A DNA stretch of 64,000 bases from JAWVFM01 sp963823245 (GCA_963823245.1 CAWGKQ010000007.1:62001-126000); one strand, 5' to 3'; shown: positions 44,401 to 53,339, counted from the stretch's first letter. Made by a program: numbers and translations. Notes: a model not told the origin generated them from the sequence alone.

Positions 44401-45261
44401 ACCTCCACTGGAGCAAGGGTCGGCTCAGCGAGACGAGCGAGGCGGCAAGCCGGCGGCGGAGCATGCGCGGCGCACCGGCAATCGCCGTGAGGTCGGCTGG
44501 GCGCTGGGACAGAACGCCCTCTGCGCGATTCACGGCCCGATGCCGGTCGCGGACGGGCTCTGGGCTGGCTCGAGCAGTTGCTCGCGAGCAGAGCCGGAGA
44601 ACCGCACCCTGGACGCGAACCTGTCGGGGTTCGTCACCGTGCTCGAGGCGATGAGCGGCCGCTTCGACGACGGCGCGGCAAGCACATCAAGGAGAGCCGC
44701 GCGCCTGGCGCGGGACCTCGGCCTGATGTGGCAGGCGAGCAGTCCAGGAGCTGCTCAGCGGCTACATCGAGCTGCTGGCCGGCGACCCGGTCGCCGCCGA
44801 GCGCGAGATGCGGAGGCGCGGGAGAGGCGTTCCGCGAGATCGGCGAGGGGTGGTTCCTATCGACCGTCGCGGTCGATCTTCCTCGCGCCGTCTACGAGCA
44901 GGGGCGCTACGACGACGCCTTCGCCCTGCTCGAGGCGATCGATGAGACGCCGGCGCCCGACCGACCGCGAGTGGCAGATCAAGCGCACCGGCGTCCCCGC
45001 GCGGCTGCTCGCCAGGCAGGGGCGGCTCGAGGAGGCGGAGAAGCTGGCCCGCGAGGGGGTCGCGCTCGCTGCGGACAGCGAGTTCGTCGTCCTGCACGCG
45101 GATGTCCTTCTCGACCTGGCGGAGGTTCTGCGTCTGGCCGGCCGAGTCGGAGGAAGCGACCGCGACCGCCGCCGAGGCCGTGCGCCTCTACGAGCGCAAG
45201 GGCAACGTCGCCTCGGCAGAGGCGCAGGCTCTGGTCGAGGAGCTTCGCGGCCGGGCGCCCT
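41430..45261 (+). pseudogene. SARP-type winged helix / cyclase-homology / ATPase / TPR regulator, riddled with frameshifts
   Basis: Reading across frames gives one ordered protein of about 1,250 residues. OmpR-like DNA-binding: MEFRILGPLEVRRD, AKQRALLAILLVHANELVSS, ANALQVYVGKLRKALEPE. BTAD helices: LREALELWRGPALADFTYEP, VREHPLRERLRGQLMLALYR. Cyclase remnant: KTVTVLIA, GDAVMAVFGVPRVHEDDALR, SVVGEPVTR. ATPase: TILGSAGIGKSRLA (Walker A), PLVVFFEDVHWAEPTLLDLV (Walker B), then ETAEGNPLFIEQLVAMLAER. TPR-like tail: GYALFEIGEVDEASAVLADA to ALVEELRGRAP and stop at 45261. At least 20 one-base indels interrupt it while amino acids stay well conserved; the first cyclase Asp motif also appears lost. Either very recent decay or base-calling errors. 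Confidence 0.8.
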
Positions 45262-45341
45262 AACCTACGCCGCAGGTCTCGTGTCCCTGATGACCGGCAG
45301 CAGCCCGTTCGGCCAGCGCCCCGCGGGCGCCTCAACAGGGA

Positions 45342-45440
45342 GGCGCCGCAGCCAAGGGGCTGCTGTACTTCGAGGACTCGCTGCGGCGGATCCGGGCGCG
45401 GTTCGCGGGCGAGACGGTCGTCGACAGACGCCGCTCCCGC
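45342..45440 (+). pseudogene. DUF427-like fragment
   Basis: AKGLLYFEDSLRRIRARFAG then ETVVD matches the start of DUF427 proteins (LxYFEDSPRxVRxRxxGETVVDS). After about 33 codons the frame degrades. No start codon with an RBS is clear. Confidence 0.4.
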
Positions 45441-45720
45441 AACGCGCCACAGGGAGCAGCGGCTCGGCTTGCCCACTCGATTGTTCGGTCCAATTCCTGT
45501 GGGTCATAGCCGATACCGATAAACCGCGATCGCATTCGAACCGGCAGCCCCCGGACCGCCACTGGGACGAGGGGGATACTGCCCGGGCAAGCGGTCTCGG
45601 GTCAGGCGAAGCGACCGGGCTCCCGCTGACACCGACTGTGGGAAGATCCGAGAGGTGCAACCACCCAGCGGAGCCCCCACGATCTACGGGAGGAGTTGAA
45701 GGTGTGTCATCGAGCGGTGG

Positions 45721-45888
45721 ATGCACCGGGAGACGCGGCGCGAGGAGCGCTTCGACGATGAGCTTCGTCATCTGCTCGACGACGAGCGCGCGCACCCCGA
45801 GCGCCCGGAACCGGTGGTCGAGCACGAGCGGGACGAGGAGCCGAGGGATCCGCAGCCGGTCCGCGTCGAGGCGGGCACCCGCTCCTAG
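45721..45888 (+). CDS. Small highly charged protein
   Basis: A 55-residue frame, MHRETRREERFDDELRHLLD to a TAG, dominated by Glu, Arg and Asp, consistent with a real small acidic/basic protein rather than shadow. A GGGAGGAG site lies 25-32 bp upstream; if translation starts nearer to it, one base has been inserted. No family recognised. Confidence 0.35.
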   Translation: MHRETRREERFDDELRHLLDDERAHPERPEPVVEHERDEEPRDPQPVRVEAGTRS

Positions 45889-46372
45889 CCCGGAAGCACT
45901 TGTCGAGCACGGCGGATCCCCGCCGCGCTCGCTGCGTGCGGGCCGGAGACGCAGCTGAGCAGCCACTCCCGCTTCAGGGAGACCGGAGGCGTCTCTGCGA
46001 GCCTGCGCTCGCTATCGCAAAGGACGAAAGCGGAGGCCAAACGACTCGGCGCCACGGCTCCTGCTTCGCGCGAAAAGCGAGCGTCTGGCTGACGGTCCGC
46101 AGCAGACGCCCGCAACGGACGAGGAGGAGGAGTCAGCGCGATCTCGCGACTCGCTCTTGCTCTCGCGTGGGGGCGACTGCGCTGTGCCTCATTCCGATTG
46201 CGGCGAAGCCACTTCCGGGGCTGGCGAGCTCCAATGGGGTTAAACGTGATGGAAGAAGCCGGAACGCCAGGCGTGGCATTCCTGGGGCTTCGGCTTCTCG
46301 GATCACTCCAATCCGGCCAAGCCCGCCGCGGGATCATTCGCCCCGATCGCGCGGCCATTAGCATCAGCTGGC
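45889..46372. other. Gene-free stretch
   Basis: No convincing frame on either strand. A CGCGCGAAAAGCGAGCG patch near 46069 faintly recalls repeat C. The promoter of the following gene should lie near 46330-46370. Confidence 0.4.
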
Positions 46373-47434
46373 TTGGAGCAACGGATTCGCTTCTGTAGCG
46401 CTCCGGATGGAGTCCAGCTTGCCTATGCCAAGCACGGTGAAGGGCCGCCGCTCGTCAAGGCTGCCAACTGGCTGACCCATCTGGAGTTCGACTGGGACAG
46501 CCCGATCTGGCGCCATTGGCTCGAAGGGTTGGGGAACGGGCATCGAATGGTCCGCTACGACGAGCGCGGCTGTGGTCTCTCCGACCGCACGTTCGAACGG
46601 GAGTCGCTCGCCGCCCACGTGGAGGATCTGGAAGCAGTAGTCGATGCGGCCGAGCTCGACCGCTTCGCGCTGCTGGGGATCTCCCAGGGTGGAGCGCTGG
46701 CGGTCTCCTATGCGGTGCGACACCCGGAGCGGGTTAGCCACCTTCTTCTCTGCGGCGCGTATGCACGCGGTCGGATGCGACGGTCCCTAACGGCGCCGCA
46801 GCGCGAGCAGGAGGAGCTGCTTCGATCGGTGATGGAGGTTGGCTGGGGCCGCCCGGATGCGACCTTTCGGCGGGTGTTCACGATGATGTTCGTTCCCGAG
46901 GCAACCCCAGAGCAGATGGAGTGGTTCGACGAGCTCGAGCGGGTTTCGGCGACCCCGGAAACCGCGATTCGCCTGCGCCGGGCCTGGAGTCAGATCGACA
47001 TCACCGAGCTGCTCGGTCGAGTCAGCGCTCCGACGCTGGTTGCCCACGCGCGAGACGAGCTCGTCGTGCCGTTTGCCGAAGGCCGACGACTCGCCACCGG
47101 GATCCACAACGCCCGCTTCCTGCCCCTTGAGGGACGCAACCACATCCTGCTCGCAGACGAGCCGGCCTGGCCCGCGTTTCTCGCAGAGGCACGGAGCTTC
47201 CTCGGCACCGGCATCGAGCCGGCGGCGCCCACGCTCGACGATCTGAGCCCGCGCGAGGTCGAGGTGCTTGGGCTTGTCGCCGACGGGCTCAGCAACGAGG
47301 AGATCGGCGCCCGGCTCTACCTCAGCGTCCGTACCGTCGAGCGCCATCTGTCGAACGTCTACGCGAAGCTCCGGATCTCCGGCAAGGCGGCCCGCGCCGC
47401 CGCCGCAGCGCGCTTTGCCACCCTGCGCCGCTAG
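46373..47434 (+). CDS. Alpha/beta hydrolase fused to a LuxR-type HTH
   Basis: A 353-residue fusion. Residues 1-280 are an alpha/beta hydrolase: VRYDERGCGLSDRTFERESL (oxyanion region), ALLGISQGGALAVSYAV (nucleophile Ser), TLVAHARDELVVPFAEG (acid Asp) and LEGRNHILLADEPAW (His). Residues about 285-350 are a LuxR/GerE HTH: LSPREVEVLGLVADGLSNEE and SVRTVERHLSNVYAKL. TTG 46373 is the start that fits; there is no ATG before the domain. The hydrolase half may sense or cleave the signal that controls DNA binding; that is inference from the architecture. Confidence 0.9.
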   Translation: MEQRIRFCSAPDGVQLAYAKHGEGPPLVKAANWLTHLEFDWDSPIWRHWLEGLGNGHRMVRYDERGCGLSDRTFERESLAAHVEDLEAVVDAAELDRFALLGISQGGALAVSYAVRHPERVSHLLLCGAYARGRMRRSLTAPQREQEELLRSVMEVGWGRPDATFRRVFTMMFVPEATPEQMEWFDELERVSATPETAIRLRRAWSQIDITELLGRVSAPTLVAHARDELVVPFAEGRRLATGIHNARFLPLEGRNHILLADEPAWPAFLAEARSFLGTGIEPAAPTLDDLSPREVEVLGLVADGLSNEEIGARLYLSVRTVERHLSNVYAKLRISGKAARAAAAARFATLRR

Positions 47435-47554
47435 AGCGCTCTGCGTGCATACCGCCACCCGGATCTGCCCAGATTGGGTGGTGTCGCCGATGTCGGAATC
47501 CGCCTCGGAGCCTAGGTTGATCGCGATCCGTTTTTGCCACCTCAGGAGGAACCG

Positions 47555-48778
47555 ATGAGCGGACGCGAAGCCCCAACGACGACGACCTTGCGGCGATGGA
47601 CGGGCCCGTCGACGGTGCTGTTCGCGAGCATGTTCGCGGCCCAGGCCGGGTTTCTTGTGCTCGCCCCGATCCTTCCCGAGGTGAGCCGTGAGCTCGGCGT
47701 CACCACGGCTGCCACGGGCCAGCTTCGCCTTGCATCCGGGTTCGCGGGAGGGGCGACGGCGCTCGCGCTCGCGCCGCTCGCGGCCCGCTTGGACCTGCGC
47801 GGCCTGCTGACCGTCGGCCTGACCATGATTGCGGCTGGTTCGCTCGCCAGCGCGCTCGCCCCGACGTTCGCCTTGCTCGTGATCGCCCAGCTCGGCATCG
47901 GCTCGGGGCTCGGCATCGTGCTTTCCGCCACCATCGCGGCGGCCGCCGAATGGGCACCGCCCGGTCAACGCACACCGGTGCTTTCGTGGACCTTGCTTGG
48001 ACAGCCGGCGGCCTGGGTGGTCGGCATGCCGCTGGCGGGGGTTGTCGCCGACGTCAACTGGCGACTGGCATGGCTCACAGTGCCCCTCGTTGCCAGCCTG
48101 GTTGCCCTCGCAGCGGTTCGGGGGCGGCCTCGCAGCGCCCCGGCGGTCGCGCTCAAGACCAATTGGCGATGCCTGTCCCGCAACCGCGCCGTGGCCGGGT
48201 GGGCGCTCGGCGAGCTTCTCGCCTTCGCCGGATGGAGCGGCACCCTCGTCTACTGCGGGGCGCTGCTCGTCGAATCGTATGGAGCCTCCCCCGCCAGCGT
48301 GGGTTTGGTGCTCGCCGGGTCCGCCGTCGCCTACTTCCCGGGCAACTTCCTCGTTCGGGGCGTGGTCGATCGGGCCGCGCGCCCACTGCTCATCGGCCTG
48401 GGAGTCGCGCTCGCCGTAGGTGTTGCCATCTTCGGCGTCGCCCGCCCGAGCCTCGCCTTCAGCACGGTGGTCTTCGCCGGCCTCGTCTTCCTCGCCGGCG
48501 GCCGAACGCTGGCTGGGAGCGCGGTCGGGCTTCACTCGGCGCCGGAGGACACGCTGGCCGTGACCAGGGCTCGGGCGGCGGCGACCCAGTTCGGCTACGT
48601 CCTCGGAGCGGGGGCCGGGGGCGGCGCGTTGGCGGTTGGTGGATATTCGGCGCTGGGAATCGTGCTCGCAGCGCTGTTCGCCGGCGCCGTCCTCCCCCAC
48701 ATTGCAATGGCTTTCTCCGCGCGGTGGTCGAGCGCCGACTCAACCGCGGACGCCCTGGGCCTTGCACGCGCCCGGTGA
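47555..48778 (+). CDS. MFS transporter
   Basis: A 407-residue, 12-helix carrier. AGGAGGAACC precedes ATG 47555, seven codons after an earlier in-frame ATG that lacks an RBS. Segments include TVLFASMFAAQAGFLVLAPI (helix 1), LGIGSGLGIVLSATIAAAAE (helix 4) and VLGAGAGGGALAVGGYSALG (helix 11). The motif-A loop is reduced (LAPLAARLDLRGLL). It may be regulated by the preceding hydrolase-LuxR protein, 120 bp upstream on the same strand. Substrate unknown. Confidence 0.87.
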   Translation: MSGREAPTTTTLRRWTGPSTVLFASMFAAQAGFLVLAPILPEVSRELGVTTAATGQLRLASGFAGGATALALAPLAARLDLRGLLTVGLTMIAAGSLASALAPTFALLVIAQLGIGSGLGIVLSATIAAAAEWAPPGQRTPVLSWTLLGQPAAWVVGMPLAGVVADVNWRLAWLTVPLVASLVALAAVRGRPRSAPAVALKTNWRCLSRNRAVAGWALGELLAFAGWSGTLVYCGALLVESYGASPASVGLVLAGSAVAYFPGNFLVRGVVDRAARPLLIGLGVALAVGVAIFGVARPSLAFSTVVFAGLVFLAGGRTLAGSAVGLHSAPEDTLAVTRARAAATQFGYVLGAGAGGGALAVGGYSALGIVLAALFAGAVLPHIAMAFSARWSSADSTADALGLARAR

Positions 48779-48876
48779 CCCGTCGCAGACGCGCGTTTGG
48801 AGCACCCACCGATTGTCAGCCGGCCACATCGGCGCTTCAAGACGCGCGCGCGTTTCAACGGCCAGTACTACGTTGC

Positions 48877-49245
48877 TCAGGCCAGCTCGGCCGCCAGGAC
48901 GCCTGCCTCCCCCTGCTTTTCGACGATCCAATAGTGCGGATAGTCCTTGACGGTCACCTCGAGCTCAGCGGCTACGTGCTCTGGTGCCACCGCGAAGCGG
49001 TTCGGCTGTGAGTGGACCTCCTGCCACTCATGCTCGGACAGGACCAGAATGAGATCGCAGTCGGGCCGCCAGCACTCGCAGCGAAGGCGGGGGGCTGAAA
49101 TAGCGCCTACGGCCGCCCATCGCATCTCGCGTTGGTTCCGAAGCCGCCTCGATGCTTCGGTGTAGACGATGTACTCGTCGCGGGAACCCCCTGCTCTAGA
49201 GCTGAGAGCTGGATCGCACGGCGCTTCTCGCTTGACCTCGGTCAA
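48877..49245 (-). CDS. Hypothetical protein
   Basis: A 122-residue protein. APRLRCECWRPDCDLILVLS places three cysteines in a small knuckle, followed by EHEWQEVHSQPNRFAVAPEH and a terminal WIVEKQGEAGVLAAELA. Similar small proteins accompany anti-sigma or response regulators in actinobacteria, but I cannot name a family. The start is uncertain (ATG 49245 assumed). Confidence 0.6.
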   Translation of the reverse strand: MTEVKREAPCDPALSSRAGGSRDEYIVYTEASRRLRNQREMRWAAVGAISAPRLRCECWRPDCDLILVLSEHEWQEVHSQPNRFAVAPEHVAAELEVTVKDYPHYWIVEKQGEAGVLAAELA

Positions 49246-49488
49246 AGTCAGACTCCCTTCTTTCGAGAAGGAACGCGGAAAGCGCCGATTCGTCAGGGGA
49301 TGTTTCTCGAATCGCCGTCTTCAGGTCCCCGATGGGGTGGTCGGCCCGTCCGCGCCCCGTCTGGGTGGGCACGAGCACCATCTCCCTGGGGAGCTACCAA
49401 GTCGAGCAACGCGCCGAGCCGGAGGGCTAAGTACCGCCCATTCCGGGTAGTCCGACACCAGGCGGAAATCGGCCAGGGAGGTCCCTAA

Positions 49489-49599
49489 ATGGGCGTGGTG
49501 TTACTGATCGTCGGCGTGCCTTGCGTCGGCCTCGTATTGAGGATCGTCTGGGGCTTCTGGTCCCCGAACACCCTCGACAGTGAGTGGGAGCGGGATTAG
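49489..49599 (+). CDS. Small single-span membrane peptide
   Basis: ATG 49489 preceded by GGGAGG encodes 36 residues: a hydrophobic helix VVLLIVGVPCVGLVLRIVWG and a short acidic tail NTLDSEWERD. RBS spacing and composition favour a real small gene. 49246-49488 shows nothing else. Confidence 0.5.
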   Translation: MGVVLLIVGVPCVGLVLRIVWGFWSPNTLDSEWERD

Positions 49600-49661
49600 C
49601 CGGCTCGCTCCCCGCTGATGCGACTGGCCTTCGAGAGGGCTAGGAGGCCCGAAGCCCCTGC

Positions 49662-49678
49662 GAGATACTGCGCGGGCG
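49662..49678 (+). promoter_or_regulatory. Leaderless-type promoter of a SnoaL gene
   Basis: GAGATACTGCGCGGGCG directly abuts the ATG. A GATACT -10-like box 9 bp before the start would place transcription at or next to the A of ATG. The same text precedes the family members at 50369, 53749, 57045 and 58578. Confidence 0.6.
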
Positions 49679-50086
49679 ATGTCGCAGGAGAACGTCGAGG
49701 TCTTCCAACGCGCGTTTGACGGGATCAACCGCCAAGATCCCGAAGCGCTGCTGTCGGAGCTCGATCCCGAGGTTGAGTGGCATGGGGCGATTCTGATGGC
49801 GATGGGAGGGAAGCAGACGGTGTACCGGGGACACGAGGGCGTTCGCGAGTGGCTCCGAGACCTGTACGAGACCCTCTCTGAGTTTCAAGCCGACTACGCG
49901 GAGATCCGGGACCTTGGCGACCGGACGGTCGCAATCGGCCATGTTCGAGGCCGTGGGCGAGTGAGCGGGGCCGAGATCGAATCGCCTCACGCCACGGTGG
50001 TCGAGTACAAGAACGGCAAGGGAATTCGGATTCGAACCTACCTCGACCCCAGAGAGGCCCTCGAAGCCGCCGGGCTGCGGGAGTAG
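49679..50086 (+). CDS. SnoaL/NTF2-like protein (MSQENVE family)
   Basis: A 135-residue NTF2-like fold, apparently intact: MSQENVEVFQRAFDGINRQD (first helix), LLSELDPEVEWHGAI, RDLGDRTVAIGHVRGRGRVS, and the terminal DPREALEAAGLRE shared by all paralogues in the window. These cone-shaped proteins bind or isomerise small molecules; this actinobacterial subgroup has no assigned substrate. Its promoter appears leaderless. Confidence 0.85.
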   Translation: MSQENVEVFQRAFDGINRQDPEALLSELDPEVEWHGAILMAMGGKQTVYRGHEGVREWLRDLYETLSEFQADYAEIRDLGDRTVAIGHVRGRGRVSGAEIESPHATVVEYKNGKGIRIRTYLDPREALEAAGLRE

Positions 50087-50090
50087 GCGA

Positions 50091-50225
50091 TGTCGCAGGA
50101 AACGTGGAGGTGGCCCAGCGCGGCTACGAGCTGGTGAGCCGCGGCGATATTGACGCGTGGCTTCAGGATCTTGCGGAAGACGTAGAGCTCCACGAGCTTC
50201 CGGACGACATGCTCGTTGTCCATGT
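50091..50225 (+). pseudogene. SnoaL remnant, 5' part
   Basis: ATGTCGCAGGAAACGTGGAG is the family start with one base lost; the shifted frame continues VEVAQRGYELVSRGDIDAWL, DLAEDVELHELPD. Similarity stops near 50210 where a minus-strand remnant begins. Confidence 0.6.
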
Positions 50226-50369
50226 TCGGATTGAATTCGTCGGCCGCGGCGGTGAGGTGCCGATCGAGCAGGAGGATTCGGCAAAGACTTCGCTGGACAG
50301 CTCACCCCGCATGAATGCATTCGCGGCCTCGAGGCTCTGTCGCACGATCTCCACGTTCTCCTGCGACAT
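50226..50369 (-). pseudogene. SnoaL remnant, 5' part, opposite strand
   Basis: MSQENVEIVRQSLEAANAFM then RGELSSEVFAE, followed by unrelated residues. The leaderless promoter text GATACCGC lies upstream (50370-50386). It meets the plus-strand remnant head to head, implying an inversion between two paralogues. Confidence 0.6.
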
Positions 50370-50490
50370 GGCCCGCGCGGTATCTCGCTACGGCAGCGGA
50401 CGGCGATGCTCAGGCCCGAGGCGACTGTCGCGCAGGCGAGACGGGGCGCCGGGAATCCCTTGTTTCAAGCCATACAACGCCTTCAGGCCG

Positions 50491-50537
50491 GAGGTCTACG
50501 AAACCGAAGGTCACAGGTTCGAATCCTGTCGGGCGCG
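50491..50537 (+). repeat. tRNA-Arg(ACG) 3' half
   Basis: Loop CTACGAA (anticodon ACG), stem ACCG, AGGTC, T arm ACAGG-TTCGAAT-CCTGT, acceptor strand CGGGCGC-G. The 5' half is absent. About 90 bp upstream, including GCGACTGTCGCGCAGGCG, are shared with the copy at 54427. Confidence 0.75.
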
Positions 50538-50595
50538 CTAGAAACGCTGCGGTCGCGCGCCCGCACCACTCTCACACAGCTCTAGAGTTGATCAT

Positions 50596-51882
50596 GTGCG
50601 CATCAGCATCAGGGACGGTGCAGCCGTCGGCGCCGCGGATTGGCCTTCGGCGGTCGAGGACGCCTGGGGGTCGGATTCGACGAGCAGGGCTTGGTCGCTA
50701 GGCGTCCGCCGGTGGGCCGCGCTGGCGCTCGTTCTCGCCGGGGCTCTTTGGCTGGCCGCCGGCGCGACCGATGCCCACGCCGCGAAGCGTCTGCACAAAC
50801 TGGATCGACAGCTCCACAGGTTGGTCGGACTCGTCGTGGCAGGTCCCCATGGTGCCCTCGAAGAGGGCCCGCCAGGGGCATCGGCGCTGGTGCAACGGCG
50901 CGGGAGGATCGACTTCCTGCGAGCAGGCGTGGCCGACGTCGAAAGCGGCCGACCGATCCGACGCAACGATCACCTGCGGACTGCCAGCACCGGAAAGACC
51001 TTCAGCGGCGCCGTCGCGCTCCGGCTAGTCGACGACGGAAGCCTCTCGCTCGACAGCACGGTCGGCGGGACCCTGCCGGGCCTGCCCGCCGCGTGGGGGG
51101 CCGTCACGCTGCGCCAGCTCCTCCAGCACACGAGCGGGATACCGAACTACACGAAGACCCCCGGCTGGCAGGCGTACGTGGGGATGCACCTGGACCGCGA
51201 GGTGTCGGTGACGCCCGAGTTCCTGCTCGGCTTCGTCGCCCAAAGGCCCCTCGAGTTCACCCCGGGATCAAGCTACGAGTACTCGAACTCGGACAACCTC
51301 GTTATTGGCCTCATGGCCGAGGCGGCGACCGGCCAGACATACAGCGATCTGCTGCAAGAGCTCGTCTTCTCGCCACTGGGGCTGAAGCAGACCAGCGTCG
51401 CGAGAGGCCTTCAGATTCCGTCGCCCTACGTGCACGGCTACGACCTCGCGCCGCCGGCGCCGCCGGAGGACGTCAGCGGGTTGTTCGACCCGTCGCTGGT
51501 GGGGGCGGCCCCCGGAGGGATGATCTCCACCCCGGCAGAGCTGAACCGCTTCATCCGAGCGTACGCCAGCGGTCAGTTGATCGACAGGAGCACCATGGTC
51601 CAGCAGCGCCGCTTCATTCGAGGTGCCGCCGGCGAGCCGCCCGGGCCGGGGCAGAACTCGGGAGGCCTCGCCCTGTACCGCTATCAGACCAACTGCGGCA
51701 CGGTGCTCGGCCACACCGGCAACTTCCCGGGCTACACCGTGTTCATCGCCGCGACTCCGAATGGCCGTCGCTCGGTCGTCGTGTACGCCACCGAGCAGCT
51801 GGCCGAGGACGCCAAGCCGCGAATCTTCAAGCAGATGCGCCGCACGTTCCGCCTCGGCGCCTGCGCGGCGCTACGGCGCTGA
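50596..51882 (+). CDS. Exported serine hydrolase (class C beta-lactamase / D-Ala-D-Ala peptidase fold)
   Basis: A 428-residue protein from GTG 50596. A signal-like helix ALALVLAGALWLAAGATDA is at about residues 41-59. The active site is complete: TASTGKTFSGAVA (SxxK), SSYEYSNSDNLVIG (YxN) and VLGHTGNFPGYTV (HxG). Close relatives are serine beta-lactamase-related esterases and D-aminopeptidases; activity may be esterase, amidase or peptidase. About 60 residues precede the signal helix start region, so the real start may be an internal codon (for example GTG 50701). Confidence 0.9.
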   Translation: MRISIRDGAAVGAADWPSAVEDAWGSDSTSRAWSLGVRRWAALALVLAGALWLAAGATDAHAAKRLHKLDRQLHRLVGLVVAGPHGALEEGPPGASALVQRRGRIDFLRAGVADVESGRPIRRNDHLRTASTGKTFSGAVALRLVDDGSLSLDSTVGGTLPGLPAAWGAVTLRQLLQHTSGIPNYTKTPGWQAYVGMHLDREVSVTPEFLLGFVAQRPLEFTPGSSYEYSNSDNLVIGLMAEAATGQTYSDLLQELVFSPLGLKQTSVARGLQIPSPYVHGYDLAPPAPPEDVSGLFDPSLVGAAPGGMISTPAELNRFIRAYASGQLIDRSTMVQQRRFIRGAAGEPPGPGQNSGGLALYRYQTNCGTVLGHTGNFPGYTVFIAATPNGRRSVVVYATEQLAEDAKPRIFKQMRRTFRLGACAALRR

Positions 51883-51970
51883 GCCTCCCGCCACGGGGTT
51901 TGCGTCGCGCACCGCGCGGGCCTCGCTTCAGCGTTGATCCCGATAAGCCATTCACCCCGCCGGTAGGAAG

Positions 51971-52110
51971 GTGAAGACGATCTGCGAGTTCATGGGGCAC
52001 TCGTCGATCAAGGTGACATTCGACATCTACGGGCGCCTAATGCCGGGCGGGGAGGCCGTTGCAGCTTCGATGCTCGAGAGCTACGTCGCTGAGGCCAGGG
52101 CTGAGGCTCG
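51971..52110 (+). pseudogene. Tyrosine recombinase C-terminal tail
   Basis: KTICEFMGHSSIKVTFDIYG then RLMPGGEAVAASMLESYVAE: the GHSS box and catalytic Tyr of a phage-type integrase. The N-terminal and Arg-box regions are absent; it directly meets an SnoaL tail on the other strand. Confidence 0.65.
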
Positions 52111-52111
52111 C

Positions 52112-52345
52112 CTACTCCCCCAGCCCGGCGGCTTCGAGGGCTTGGTCGGGGGTACCGAACCATTCAACGCGGATCGCTTTTCGTGGCCGAAGGTGACGAG
52201 GACCCAATAGTCGTACTCGACTTCAACGTCGCTCGACTTACCTCGGAGATCTCGTCTCATCCGCGCCGCGACATGGTCGCCGCCGTCGACATTCAGCGGC
52301 CTGATCGACCGAACCCGCTGAGGTAGACCTACCCGAGCACCCGCA
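52112..52345 (-). pseudogene. SnoaL remnant, 3' part, frameshifted
   Basis: GDHVAARMRRDLRG and VEVEYDYWVLVTFGHEK in one frame, then EWFGTPDQALEAAGLGE to the stop at 52112 in another. The N-terminal half is missing. Confidence 0.6.
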
Positions 52346-52393
52346 CCGGTTCGGGCATGGTCGGCCCGGTTGGCACCCGGCGCGTCCTGCCGC

Positions 52394-52600
52394 CTACTCG
52401 CTCAGCCTGGCGGCTTTGAGAGCCTGGGCCCGCTCGGTGTACTCGTCGATCCGCACGATCACCCCTTCGCGGATCGTGAAAGTCTGGAAGAGATTGCGCT
52501 CGCACTGGTCGCGCCTGCCTTTGCCGTCCATGCAACGGCCGCGACGGTGAAGATCCGATCGTCGCCCACGTCGCGTGCTTCCTGGAGGCTGGGCGCGAAG
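52394..52600 (-). pseudogene. SnoaL remnant, 3' part, frameshifted
   Basis: FAPSLQEARDVGDDRIFTVA and then, after a shift near 52520, NLFQTFTIREGVIVRIDEYT ending RAQALKAARLSE. The start and first helices are missing. Lies directly before the alpha/beta hydrolase gene on the same strand. Confidence 0.6.
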
Positions 52601-52650
52601 CGGGAGTGGTTGCGCGAACCGCATGCCCATAGCTTTTCGTCCCGAGGGAA

Positions 52651-53337
52651 CTACGGAGGCGCTGTTTGCTCGCGCACCAGGCGATCGAGCAGGTCGGCGA
52701 GCGCTTCGGGGTCTTCGACCATCGGAAAGTGGCCACCGGAAATCTCGATCGGCTCGATGCCCAGCAGCTCACGCGCCATGAAGCGCTCCCAGGTCGGCTC
52801 GAAGAACTCATCGTCTGTCGCATAAACGAGCACGGTCGGCACGTCGGGATGACCGGGCAGCGGGTACTCAGCCGGGGGTGCGCCGGGGCGCAGACGCTCG
52901 GCAAGCGCTCGGGCGGTCTCGGGGGGCAGACGTCGATACATCGCGTCGATCGCCGCCTCGGTGTCCCAGACCGTGACGCCTGTCGCGTTCCTGGCGGGGA
53001 AGGGAAAGCCCCTGCGGAAGGTGTCGGGCGCGCCGGCGGGCGGCGGGAAGGGGCCCAACCGCGGGCAGAGATGAACGAGCAACGAGCCCGCGGTCGCTTC
53101 GGCCACGAACGCCGCATAGCCGGAGCTCGCCGAGTGCCCAACGAGGACGACCGGACCGGACACGCCCTCGAGGGCCGCCAGGGCCGGGCGGACCCGCGCC
53201 TCGAATCCCGCGTCGGGATCGTCGTATGGCATATCCGGTGCCACCGCTTCGTGACCCCGTGCGCGCAGCGGCCCAATCAAGGGATCCCAACATGACCCGT
53301 CGTGCCAGTCGCCGTGGAGCAAACAGAAGGTGGCCAC
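52651..53337 (-). CDS. Alpha/beta hydrolase
   Basis: A 228-residue enzyme: FCLLHGDWHDGSCWDPLIGP (oxyanion HG), VVLVGHSASSGYAAFVAE (nucleophile Ser), VLVYATDDEFFEP (acid Asp) and ISGGHFPMVEDPEAL (His). The short size and HG-D-W-H-D-G start fit esterases of the MenH/hydroxynitrile-lyase-like branch. It seems intact amid SnoaL debris. Confidence 0.88.
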   Translation of the reverse strand: MATFCLLHGDWHDGSCWDPLIGPLRARGHEAVAPDMPYDDPDAGFEARVRPALAALEGVSGPVVLVGHSASSGYAAFVAEATAGSLLVHLCPRLGPFPPPAGAPDTFRRGFPFPARNATGVTVWDTEAAIDAMYRRLPPETARALAERLRPGAPPAEYPLPGHPDVPTVLVYATDDEFFEPTWERFMARELLGIEPIEISGGHFPMVEDPEALADLLDRLVREQTAPP

Positions 53338-53339
53338 CG

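Noticed and set aside
46787..48700. A 637-codon minus-strand frame
   Set aside because: Antisense to the hydrolase-LuxR and MFS genes, very hydrophilic and repetitive, no motif.
50480..50541. Peptides such as TEGHRFESCRAR or KVTGSNPVGR in several small frames
   Set aside because: These are translations of tRNA T arms and not proteins; the tRNA fold explains the conservation.
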